The notes under the pieces were generated by a model. It was not told the DNA's origin, ran no database searches, and saw only the letters and a list, made by a program, of their open reading frames with translations. Both the position numbers and the translations under genes were made by a program. Below, piece after piece: positions 34,806 to 45,800 of a stretch of 64,000 nt of DNA. Source of the stretch: Aplidium turbinatum. Lineage: Eukaryota > Chordata > Ascidiacea > Aplousobranchia > Polyclinidae. Where the stretch lies: positions 27,764,329-27,828,328 of the forward strand of contig OU964922.1 of NCBI GenBank assembly GCA_918807975.1. Direction: 5' to 3'. Numbering within the stretch: the stretch's first letter is position 1; each line of letters opens with the position of its first letter.

Positions 34806-35820
34806 CAAGGATGCCAGAGCTTGGTTTTTCCACCTAGATCTGGGTTTTTTTGACCACATCTGGGTTTTAAGTTTTTTTTTTTTAAATTTAGGTGAATCTA
34901 GGTTTTTTTTGTTTTTAACTTTGTACAGAGCTTGCACGGTATTAAGGCACTGGGATCCTCGGTAAATGGTCCACACTGCAACACAAAAATGATTTTAAGG
35001 TAATGTTTTTTGCATCAATTACTGTAGTCAGTGAGGTACAGCTGGTATACAGTAGTCTAGCGAGTTGTTGTGAGCAGGTTTTAATTGATACATATATTTG
35101 TCATCATTTATTACGCTTCTCAGGGGTATTGGTATTAGGCTGCCTAAGCTATAAGACTCAAATACGACTGTTAGTGTAGATCTAATGTTATAAACTTAAC
35201 TGAACTCTTCTACAGTAACGGTATTCTTACAAAAACGAGTGATAAAAATAAAAAACCCAAAACGAAGCAAAAATTGTGGTATGGACAATCATTCGAAAAG
35301 GACTGGCTAAAAGTTCCTGAATTCAAAGATTGGTTGCAAATGAAAGAAGATGCTTCCAATAAAAACAACAGTTATATATTGTAAATATTGCCAAGCTATA
35401 CTGAAAAATGCTAATAAATCAATGTTGTTAGCTCACAGCAAGACTGAAAAACACAAACAAAACTACAGTGCTGCTAAGTCTCATGTGAAAATCAATACGG
35501 TACCTTTTTAACACAAAATTTAGCCACCCAGTCAGATCAAATTGCTAAAGCAGAAGCATTGCTTGCAGGTTATTTTTCTGAGCATCATGTACCATTCACT
35601 CACATTAATCATCTTGTTGATGTTTATAGGAAAGCATTTCCTGATAGTGCGATTGCAAAAAATAGATATGAAATAATGAAACGCAAGTGGTGCTAAAAGC
35701 ACATCAGGCTTTTTTAACCGCTTTACTACATATTTTCTGGACCTGGGTTTTTTTTACCTCATCTGGGTTTTTTTCAGCACACAATCTAAGTTTATTGGAA
35801 ATCTGTCGCTGGCATCCCTG
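34806..35820 (+). mobile_element. hAT DNA transposon fragment inserted in the 3' LTR
   Basis: The 1,015-bp element begins CAAGGATGCCAG and ends CTGGCATCCCTG, with the perfect 8-bp duplication TGCAAATT at 34798-34805 and 35821-35828. It carries remains of an N-terminal transposase region on the + strand (about 35222-35695) and no catalytic core, so it is a deletion derivative. It is younger than the LTR element it sits in. Confidence 0.9.
35222..35695 (+). pseudogene. hAT transposase N-terminal remnant with zinc finger
   Basis: A C2H2 finger of BED/TTF type is readable as CKYCQAILKNANKSMLLAHS followed by KTEKHKQNYS. Before it is EKDWLKVPEFKDWL; after it, in other frames, AEALLAGYFSEHHVPFTHIN and LVDVYRKAFPDSAIAK. 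These blocks recur in animal hAT-like proteins. The frame breaks several times. Confidence 0.75.
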
Positions 35821-36170
35821 TGCAAATTATTCTAGTCATTCGTGAAATGGTTGCTTGAGAGTTAGTCGCACATTTAACTGTTTGCTTAGTGCTTGCCAGC
35901 TGGATAAAATTTCCGTCTTTTATCTAAGTAATCTGTTCTGTAGTGACAAGTTTTAGTGGTGTACGGCGTTGCATCCAATTTCGACAGCCAGGTGGCTAAT
36001 TTTACAGAAATACAAATTTGAATAGACGTTTCAAAGGAGTGTTTCTTTTTCGGTCATTACATGCAGACGAACGGATTCGGGAATCTGACGTTACAATTTT
36101 CCCACAAAGAGATTATGGTTTACCGCTGTGACCAACTATCGACAGCAATAACAAAAGCCACGTAACCGCA

Positions 36171-36245
36171 TCTGATGTTTTAACATCAGGTCTGATGTTT
36201 TGAGCAAACTGTGTGATGTTTTGATGTTAAAATCTGATGTTTTGA
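36171..36245. repeat. Short array of tctgatgtttt units
   Basis: Four spaced copies of TCTGATGTTTT or TGTGATGTTTT, with an embedded hairpin tgatgttttaacatca. It lies just beyond the LTR element. Confidence 0.6.
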
Positions 36246-36649
36246 CGTACATACATACTTAGCCTTCAGTTAAATCGCCCGCAGTAACAACTTTTGTGCG
36301 ATCAGCTGATTGCTAGTCTATAGTGACGTAGACTGTACAGTCGCACGCTTCGCTGCTCATTCCCATATTCGTTTTGAAAGCTCTGACAAAATCAGGCGCG
36401 GAATGCTGATCAGACCGCAATGGGGCAAAATTTTATTGAAAATCGTTTTATGGTAGCATGTTAAACACAAAAAACGTGGAAAATCGCCAAGTCAGGTTTT
36501 TCCTTTAGTATCCCTTTAAAACCGATTGCATAACTTATAGTTAAAGGAGTCTTACTTTAACTGAAAAATACCCATCATGTTGTTTGTTGTTGCATTTTTT
36601 CGAATTAGAAGTTTGCAATATTTAAAAAGCATGATTGCAAGCAGTGCAG

Positions 36650-36845
36650 GTGGCTGGTGCTGTTTTTGGGCAGTGGGGCTGCAATAAAGAGTGGGGAGAG
36701 GCGAAGCCTGTCGCTGAGTTCGCCGAAAGTGAACGACTCCGCGGGGGGTCTTGGGGGTCTCTCCCCAGAACATTTTGAAAAATCACATTAAATTTGATGC
36801 GTTCTGAGCATGTTTTTACCCCAAATTTTGAAAAAATGCATTCAA
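36650..36845. repeat. G-rich dispersed repeat, copy 2
   Basis: It shares gcggggggtct, ctccccagaa and the following A-rich flank with 27560-27765. Confidence 0.5.
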
Positions 36846-38346
36846 ACTTTGTTGAAAAGTTAATGTATTCCTAAGCTGTATTTAAAAAAAACTAGCAGTA
36901 TTGCTTTGGAGACATACTTTACTAGTATTGAGCTTAGTCTTGACTAGCCTAGCCGTTGCATACAAGGGTCAAGTGATTTTGAGATGCCCTAGGCTGGACT
37001 AGCACTTCCTATAATCTGTTGAATACCCTAACTCTTCAGCTAACACTTCTACATTCATGGCTCATCGCTGCTCTGCAAAATAAAAATTAACTTTAAAAAG
37101 TCTATAAAGTTATTCGGTTGGGTGGAGCTGTTTTCCATGCAGCCCCAACAGATTCAAAAATTGCTGTAAAATACCAAACGAGGTGGAGCTTCAAGGATAA
37201 TTTTTAGCTAATCAGAGCGCTTGAAATCCAGAATCTCGGGCTGCATAGAAGTTTGCTTAAAATCGGTGTTGCCAAACGAAACTGTTAATATTTTTATTTT
37301 CGATCAGCAATTCTTAGATGAAAAAAGTAACCTGGTCGGACAAACACAGAGCAAAACACATTTCCCCTCTTCTCTTTCTGTGGCACGAGCCGCCACTGAT
37401 TGCAAGAATGGTTTTTGTAACAAGATAGCGGTTAAGAGTGTTGGCGGGGTTTGCCTACTTCCTGTACCCTGTCGCTCGATTTTGAATCTCTTGTTACGAA
37501 TACAATATGTTCGCAAAGCAGTTGGATTTAGCTCACCGGAGGAGGAGTTAGGATGGTTTCTTTTTGTGTGTGATTTTTGTTATGCTTAGTTGATTAGAAG
37601 ATCAAGTCACGTATAAAGTTTTAAAAGTGTTAAGTGTTGTGTTCTTTGTGAAAAAGGGAGCGTTCTTCCTGGCTATCACACAAGGCTGAGTGGTAGCCTA
37701 GTGTACAGCGATCAATTGCAAATCGCTAACCATAACGGTGTAGTTTCCACGCTTGCCATTTTTAAGTAAAGCAGTATGAGAAGGCGTAGCTGGTGATGTG
37801 GCTGGTGATGATGTGACGATATTAGCTGTGAGATACAAAATTCTAAATACACAATTAAGAAAAAATTTGCAGTTCTCCAGTAGAACGATGTAGAACCTAC
37901 TAAATCTTCAATAATATGACTATAATGGCAGACATTGTACTTAGGCCTATATAATGGCATTGTTATGGTAGACTATTCAGTTAGATTTGTTATTACATTA
38001 GAAAACTATTTTCTGGGAATAATATCCATGGTGAGAGGGTATGTTCCTCAGTGACCTTTAACGATTCGCTGGAAGAAGCAAAATTCTACCAGAACCAGAA
38101 GGATTATCTTTAAGTGGGTCTTAAACGTAGCCTAGTCCAAAATACAGAACTCCAAAAGTCTCTAACAGCGAGAGTCAAATGAAATCAGTACCGTATCCTA
38201 AGCTCAACAGCTGTGCAGCAGGTGAAAGGTTGCAGCAAGTGAACACCTTCAATGGTCTTGTAATTTGAAAAAGCTAGTGCTTTGTAACATGCAAATTTAG
38301 CCTATATTTTAAGTGTGCATCTTCTAACTGGTTTTAACCAACTGTC

Positions 38347-38593
38347 CGCCCCGTTAGCTCAGTAGAGCCCGACTGAAAATCACGCGGCACTGGTTCGGCT
38401 CTCGGGGAGTGCGGTTGGGTAACGCATGTCAGGACTGTTCTCCATTCAGCGACATCTAGTGAATGGAATAATTCCCTGCCAACAACACTTCAAATAATCG
38501 GAAAACTTCACTCTGCCAATCTCGGTAACCGGCCCTGCGTCAAGAGCCTCTACAAGGACGCGGAACTATTAGGAACGAACAATCACAGACATC
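38347..38593 (+). mobile_element. tRNA-derived SINE, family 1
   Basis: It starts CGCCCCGTTAGCTCAG (A box) with B box GGTTCGGCTCTC about 40 bases on. The body (CTCTCCATTCAGCGACATC-like, then CTCGGTAACCGGCCCTGCGT) is shared with the copies at 41971, 21106, 26920 and 44850. The tail is short. Confidence 0.8.
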
Positions 38594-38975
38594 TCAAAAA
38601 TACTTTAATATCTGAAAATCTCTCAATTTCTGGCCATAACCAGATAGGATCCGAAGCTCTATCAAAGTGTTTTCGCTCTTTCCCAGCAAAAATCATGTTT
38701 ATAGTGCTAAAAAGTATAGCCTACTTATGCTTACATTTTATTATTTCCCCTGCTTCCTTCCCCCAGTAGATTGGTTACCATAAACATGATATAGCGGTTT
38801 GGTTTTGACGCTGACTGACACACCAGGGATGGCCATGAGAGCAGCACAAAGTTGAAACATTTTATGCTAGGCTTATCTTTTCAGCAGTTTTTTTTAAGGC
38901 TATAAAGTTTGTAGTACAAACTTTTTCCGTGCAAGTTGAATAGTAATTAAAGTTGAAAATGTTTGATAAAATTTC

Positions 38976-39342
38976 CAGGGCTGTGGAGTTGGATTCAATG
39001 GGTTTTTGGCGTGTCTGCAATCGTTAAAATGCAGCCGACTCCGGTTTGATAAAGAGCGATAAATAATAAAAATTTTGTTTGCAATAGCCTACAACTTTTC
39101 AAAATATTGTTTCTTATTCTCTGCGTTGCGTTCTAAACCTTTATCAAAAACAAAAGTATTGTTTTTGTCATATTTGTGAAAGCCGCCGTTTAAAATTTGA
39201 TTTTCAAGTTTAATGAAATTACTTTTTAAAAAATGAAAAAGGACAAAATTTCAGAAAAATCTGGCAACACTGAAGCCGGAGTCGGCCCATTATAAACCGG
39301 GGAGTCGGAGTCGTACATGTTTCGCCCGACTCCACAGCCCTG
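38976..39342. mobile_element. Non-autonomous hAT element with CAGGGCTGTGGAGT ends
   Basis: The 367-bp element has termini CAGGGCTGTGGAGT and ACTCCACAGCCCTG. The flanking 8-mers AAAATTTC (38968-38975) and AAACTTTC (39343-39350) differ at one base. Inside are more ...GGAGTCGGAGTCG... inverted blocks. It sits about 320 bases upstream of the integrin start codon and could contribute promoter sequence; that is speculation. Confidence 0.88.
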
Positions 39343-39666
39343 AAACTTTCCTTGATAAAAACATTCATTTTGACTTGGGAAACGTGTAAAAATTATTGCT
39401 TGTCAATGTTGTCATGCTTTACATTTTGTGCTATGCAAGCAATTTTTCAAAATATGTTAAGCTTATTGTTTGAAATTTTGACTTGATTTTAAAGAATGGT
39501 TTTATTATACAGAATAACAGTAATCTATAGAAATTTTGTGTAAACATCGATACATGTATTTTGAGATATACTTCCTGAACCCATTCGATGTGCACGTTAC
39601 AAAAACAGCATAAAGTTTCCTCCGGTGTAAAAGTCAAAGAAGAATCTTCCTGAATAGCCTCGTGTG

Positions 39667-39857
39667 ATGACTGGAAAAAAATTGCTGATTGCGATGCCTT
39701 CGCAAGCCTTTGTTTATCTTTTCTTTTTATACCTTGTTCCGTCAATATCAGCAAATAATCTTGCAACAGAGCATGTGACTTTTATTCAAGCTCCCGTGTC
39801 CCAACAATCGTATTTCGGCTATTCTTTGGCTGCACAACAAAACGACGAAAACCTGAC
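39667..39857 (+). CDS. Integrin alpha exon 1: signal peptide and start of blade 1
   Basis: ATG 39667 opens a hydrophobic signal sequence (FVYLFFLYLVPSISA), then SYFGYSLAAQQNDENLT, the usual integrin FGYS start of blade 1. The donor gtaagt at 39858 leaves phase 2. A GTG two codons earlier is not needed. Confidence 0.9.
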
Positions 39858-42800
39858 GTAAGTAGGCTAACTACTTATACAATTCTGCATGCAACACAAA
39901 GTTTAAAGAAGAAAATAAATTTTCACACAACGTGTCAATTTTTTTAATTAAATTCACAAGCCTGTAGCGGATTTATAAAAATTTTCAGGACTACTTCAGT
40001 TTGGGTTCTACACAAGCTATTTGCAAAAAAAGCCAATACTGAAAAGGATGAATTTCAGTTGAAGGGTCTTCAAGTTCCTACCTCTACAGATTTGTTACTG
40101 ACATTAACTTACTAACAGCACTAGCCTAAATTTACCCAACTTTTTTATCATAAACTTGGCCAGTTAATTTTACATTTGACAATATTACAGTAGATGAAAA
40201 CCAGCTACCATACATTTGCGGGAGATTACAGTTGCCCGTTCCCTGTCATGTTTTGGTGACAAGCTGATGCTTATTTTATAGTTTTATGCTCAATATCAGT
40301 GCTTCTCATCTTTTTGTTTTATTTAATTTATCGCTTACTTTCAGTGGCATGTCTTTTGGGCCCAATATAAAATCTTGCGGCAAAATCACATAAACTGAGT
40401 GTAGGGAAAAAAACAGTATTGATAGACCTACATCTAATTTACTGAACAATAATTTTAAATTCACACAGACGATACGATATAATTAAGACCTTGTTAATGT
40501 TAGATGAAATCACACGTTACGTCATGAGCAGAGTTACATCACTTAACGCTGCTTTGGGTGTTCGATTTTATTACGTTACCGTTGTATTGCTGGATTCACA
40601 AAAGTTATGGCATGATTTGACAATGAAAACATTTTTGGATGAACAGGAAAAACACTGCAATAAATCGAAACGTTTTTCCTCCTGAGAACATCTGCGTCAT
40701 GTTCGAGAGAACTTCGGTTTGACATCTTTGCAAGACAAGCAGCTATGCCTTGATAAGTCACTCTATTATACAGTAGTATGGTGAAATAACAGGAGTGATA
40801 GGTGTAGCCTATGTCCCATTGCTGCTTCCAGTCGTATGGGAGCAAAACAAAATCTTGATTGTTATCTTGAAACAGCTTCGCGATCCACTAGTTATGGAAT
40901 CTTTAGACTATATCTGCACATTCGTTTTTGTCATTTCTACATTGTTCAAGACCAACATTGAAAATAACCAGGGATGGCTTAAAACAACAACCTGATCATG
41001 ATCGTTTCCGATTAGAGTTATATCTTGATCCTTTTGATTTACTTTAATAATGTAAGAAATCAAGAGCTTCAAATACCGCTCAGGTCATGTACTCAAATAA
41101 AGGTGAAAAACTTGCAAAGTGGTGATTATGCCGGCAGTATGAAATGCTCACAGTAAAGGACACGCGACCCAGAGCAAGAAGTCTCATTCTGAGACTTAGA
41201 TTTCCCATGACAGGTAGTTATTATAAATCCTTTGGGTATGAGGCAGGTGTTCCTAAAAATTCTTCAAGATTTGTAGGTAGGCCTATCACAAACATACCAT
41301 CGTCTTATTCTTGAGCAAGTTAAAGCTTAAAAAGTTTACTTAAGTATTTGCAAATGACTTATGTAAGTTATACCTTAAAACTCTTGAAATTTAATCTATG
41401 TACACCGGCATCAAATTACTTGTTTGAGTATGAAATAAACAAAAAGTCATCACACGCAACAGGATGTGAGAAAAAGCGCGAAATGCTTTCCTGCTGTTCC
41501 TTCGTCAACAACATAGGCTACGTTCTGGTAAGAAGCTGTTTTTTTTTAAAGGCAAGAAAACAAACAATGCTTCTTGGACTGCATACTCATACTTTATTGT
41601 TCTTCCTTCAACTCTTTGTTGGCGTTATTCTACGGGCCTTCTACAAGTGATCGATTCCGAATTATAACTGCAAACTTTAACTCCAAGGATTGAGACGTTA
41701 AATAAAAAAATAAAAAAGGAGATCTGATTCACCGTCTCAATTCTTGTAGTTTAACTCTCGTTTTTTTTACCCCTTGCAGCTTACAAGCGCTTGAAATGAA
41801 TGTAGGTAGCCACAATTACCAACAAACAACGTCTGGTCAATGGAATTTCAGGGTGGTGGATGAGCTACAAATTGCTAATTGGAATCTTAAAAAAAAAAGA
41901 AATATAAGCTACACTTTTCTGGTTTTTGTCAAATAACTCTCATGCTTGTTTTGTCATAGTCCCGATAGCTCGCCCCGATAGCTCAATTGGTTAGCGCGTC
42001 ACTTCTGGAACGAAGAAACTTCAAGATCAAGCGGCGCTGGTTCGACTCTCGGGGTGTGCGCTTGAGCAACGCACGTTAAGGACTGCTCTCCATTCAGCGG
42101 TACCTAATGGATGGAATAGTTCCCTGGCAACAAGACTTCAACAATCGGAAACTTCGCTCTGTCAATCTCGGTGACCGGGCCTGCGTCAGTGATCCGAAGC
42201 CTCTACAAGTATGCGAAACTGCCAGGATTAAGCTCTGCAAGAAGCTTTCCCAGTCCGAGGATAAAGATTCAATCAATCAATCACTTCATCACTTAAGTTG
42301 TTGAGAGGATCAAGGGCTCCGGAAGCGGGAGGGCAGGGGGGTGGATGCCCCTGCCCTCAATTTTTCTGTGGATGGGGGGCAGGAGTAAGCTACTGCATAT
42401 TTTGCAATATAACAATTTCTGCTATGCGCTTTTAGCCTAATTATAATCTTTCATTTTGCCTCAAAATAATATTCACGACACAAAATTCCGTATCACAGTA
42501 GGTTACATCATTATAACATAGCATGATGCCCTTCCGTGCCATTGTTCTTTGTATACCGGACACTTGTATCATTACTCGGTAATAAGCTGATAGATGAACA
42601 CTATCGCTATATCTTATCTCAAAACTTTAAAAAAATTGGCCTTTCCGCCACAAAAGTGCCCTTTTTTCATAATCTCGTCCCCCCAGTCAAAATTCGTTCC
42701 GGCGCCACTGGAGAGGATAATTTGGGCCCGATGCCAATGAAATTGTCAGGCCCCATTTGAAAGCACTTGTAAAAAAAACGTAATATGTCCAAAGAATATG

Positions 42801-45800
42801 TGTGAGTTTTATCAAACTCTTGGAAAGGATTTGGGCCTCGAAAATCGTGCTGAGCACGAGTCCAAACTCAAATACCACCTGCCCCAGTTCTGTCAACGCT
42901 ACAGATCACGCCACTATGTTTTTTTTATTTCTCCACATGTTCGCTCGTGATGCGTATCTCACAAGTTTCCCTGACTGCACCTTTCTGCTTCTAACAATTA
43001 ATTCTGCCAAAATTAATTTTAGTTCCAGTTGCTGATTTAGACAAGTTGCCACAGGTTGACAGGCTCTGTAACCAAGTTTTTTTCGTTAAGGTCCAACGGG
43101 AAAAATTCCCATAAAGTAGAACCATTGCTCAGTAGCCTATTTGTCGTTCAGTATTAAATTTTGTAGGCCTACTATTCTAGATGTTTTTATGAAATGTCAT
43201 TAATTTGAATGTCATTAAGTCAAGGTTCCATGGATAATTGCTAATTAGTTGATGACACTTCAAACTAAAATTGAGACACATAATCGTATTTTTTGTGAGA
43301 AGCTGCCCGATTTAGAATTGATGAAGATTTTAATTCAAATGTTTTAGAAGTATTTTTATCAATTCGGCTTTTGTTTGCCTCACTATGGACAAAAGAGTGC
43401 TGTTTTTTCAAAATGATGCAAGTTATTAACCCAGATGGTGTAAAATAAAATCAATGAATAGGCACATCGTTCTTTGACAACACGTAAAATTTCCATTTTT
43501 ACGATGTAAGAACAAGTTAACCATCTTGGTGAATTGATAAGAAATGTGCGATAGTCTAACACAAATTAGAGTTATAAGTATAACTATAGGATATCAAGGG
43601 TTCAAGCTTAGGCTAGAGTTTGGGGTTGGTTAGAGTTTAGCTTTTAATTCACTGAGAAATACCCCAGTCTCAATATATTAAAATAAGCAATCACTATTTG
43701 CACTTGAGGTTGTGTAGGACTGTAGGCCTACCTGCGTACCCAGATAGCCACTTTATCCGGTCAAGATTTTTACCAGATCGGGTACGGATATAACCAGATC
43801 TTCAGGAGATTTACACCAGATGAAGTGGCTGTCTGAGTAGTTCCAAGGCCATATACCAAATGAACACCCCCAACGATAAAAAAATATCTCTGTTTCAGCT
43901 TATGGGTGGGTTCACCAAAGCATTCGACTTACACTTCAACTTCAAACACAAAGTCTCCAACGAAGCAAGGAGCGATTTTTCGCTGTGTAAAGTCCCGTCT
44001 TCAAACTAACTCAAGTGGAGATTTTGAGTGTTCGATAGTAGACCTCAAAGCGGGACAAAAAGGCGAAACCCGTGAGTATCAGCAAAATTAACCTAGCTAG
44101 GCCAACGGTTATAAGCAAAACTATTTCTGACTAATAATTTTTCAACAAAAAAGGTCTTATGAATGTTATGAGCAAGTGAATCAAACTTGGTTTATCTCTT
44201 TGATTTACCCAAAAAAAATTGTGCATTTTTATTGTCATAACCGCGTAATACTTCGTCCAAAATTTGAAATCGCTTTTCTAAAAACTAAAACGAACTTCCA
44301 AAAATAAAACAGCATTCAGTTTTACTAATACTTAAGTACCCTATCAAATATCCTAGGGTTTATAGACTCTATGCCAATTCTACGACATTTGATAGCACGA
44401 TTTGCATTAACGCGACATTCATACGCGGGTCGTTGAGAATACAACCAGGGACCAGCTATGGATGAGATGTCCAGCTCGGCCCCAAACAAATATCCCTATT
44501 AAAAATAAAAAAAACTTTAAGAGTGCGCTGTCTTTTCTTCGACCTTTGGTTCCCTAAAAAAATTCCGGGTCCCCAAAAATGATCCCGCGTCAGAGTCCAA
44601 AAGTAAAACATGGACCACTTGTCAGCACTACTGTTCACACGGACGATTTCATTTCCTTCAACATATTGTTTAAAGTAAGCAATTCTTGGAATCAGAATGG
44701 TGTCATGCGATGGGATTGTAAATAAAGCTTTCAAGCACATCTTTCGGTACTTCTTAAATTTCCATCAGTAAACGATTAAAATCGTAATAGAAGTTGGTCT
44801 TTCTCTGCTCGATTTGCTTAAAGTTCAAGTATGAAATACTTGATGACGTGATTGATTGGTTTGATCTTTATCCTCGGACAGGGAAAGCTTCTTTCAGAGC
44901 TTAATTCTGGCAGTTTTGCATACTCGTAAAGGCTTCGAACCACTGACGCAGGTCCGGTTATCGAGGTTGACAGAGTGAAGTTTCCGATTGTTTCCGAAGT
45001 GCTATTGTCGGAAAATTATTCCATCGATTAGGTACCGCTGAAAGGAGAGCAGTTTTTGGAATGCGTTGCTCAAGTGCACACTCGGAAAGTTGAACCAGCT
45101 CCGCTTGATCTTGAAGCATCTTCGTTCACGAAGTCACGCGATAACCAGCTGAGCTATACGTGTCGGTTTCTTTGGTTGATTCCTTTCAATTTGAATTCGA
45201 TTTTGTTTTCGCAAAAATGCTCAATTCTGTTTGATTTTCATGTTCATCCCTTTGGCCTCAAAAAATCTTTCAAGAGCATGTCTGCAAGACAAGTAAATGT
45301 ATCTAATTAAATTATCCAAATCACAAACCAAATCAAAGATATTGTAGGCCTACCACTCTAGCCCACAATAAAATAAAAAAAAAACACAACAATAAGTAAG
45401 CTAATTTTCAATTTTACCAAAGCAATGATATCGTTATAAAAAGTAGAGTTACAAAACGTTTTAGAGCTTAGCCTACTTGTGTTAACTGGAATTTACATTA
45501 ACCTACATGTGATTTTAGATTTCTTGCTACCCTTAGCATTAGGCCTACCACTGAAAAAAAGTAGACGTTTCGAAATTTATTATAACTTGTACTTATTAAT
45601 TTCATTTAGAAAGAAAGCTGCAGAATGATTTGCCACCTTTTGCCCTTGAACCTTGCAACTTCGAAAAAGATGGTTTTTGTGACTATACCCCCTTGCCCAC
45701 ACTCAAGACCAGCTGGAAAATTACTGACAGGTAATTAGGACTAAGTCAATGGCAAAGAGTTTAATAATTATTTCTCTTTAAGTTGTGCAGTGTAGAGCGA

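Larger units (their letters stand above)
33489..36134. mobile_element. LTR element without visible genes (TRIM/LARD-like fossil)
   Basis: Two direct LTRs, 33489-34033 and 34562-36134, begin TGTTCCCGAC and end GCTGTGACCA (TG...CA). The 5-base duplication ACTAT flanks the whole at 33484-33488 and 36135-36139. The 528-base interior shows no capsid or polymerase genes and is partly made of degenerate units with ttggttggtaggctacagaa. The LTRs look about 99% alike by eye, so the insertion is recent. The 3' LTR carries a later hAT insertion. It could only have moved with help from another element. Confidence 0.88.
34562..36134. repeat. 3' LTR, interrupted by a hAT element
   Basis: About 550 bases once the hAT insertion and its duplication are discounted, matching the 5' LTR end to end. 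A purine-rich aggggc precedes it. Confidence 0.85.
36140..38346. other. Intergenic DNA with minor repeats
   Basis: This holds the tctgatgtttt array at 36171-36245 and the G-rich repeat copy at 36650-36845. An open frame of 122 codons at 37221-37589 has no recognisable domain. Nothing else is supported. Confidence 0.6.
39858..43898 (+). other. Integrin intron 1, about 4 kb
   Basis: It contains a SINE (41971-42284), a hAT element (42311-42710), an inverted dispersed repeat (42711-42760) and a hairpin at 43740-43846. Open frames near 40491 and 41348 show no domain. Confidence 0.7.

Noticed and set aside
37221-37589. Open frame of 122 codons in the intergenic region
   Set aside because: No recognisable motif and no splice or poly(A) context. 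It could be a repeat fragment or chance.
40491-40685. Open frame of 64 codons in integrin intron 1
   Set aside because: It does not continue the propeller; exons 1 and 2 already join perfectly across this stretch.
41971-42060. tRNA gene candidate (A and B boxes), and likewise at 3213, 25706, 38347 and 50344
   Set aside because: None forms a complete cloverleaf with paired acceptor ends. Each is followed by a shared repeat body and tail, so they are SINE heads.
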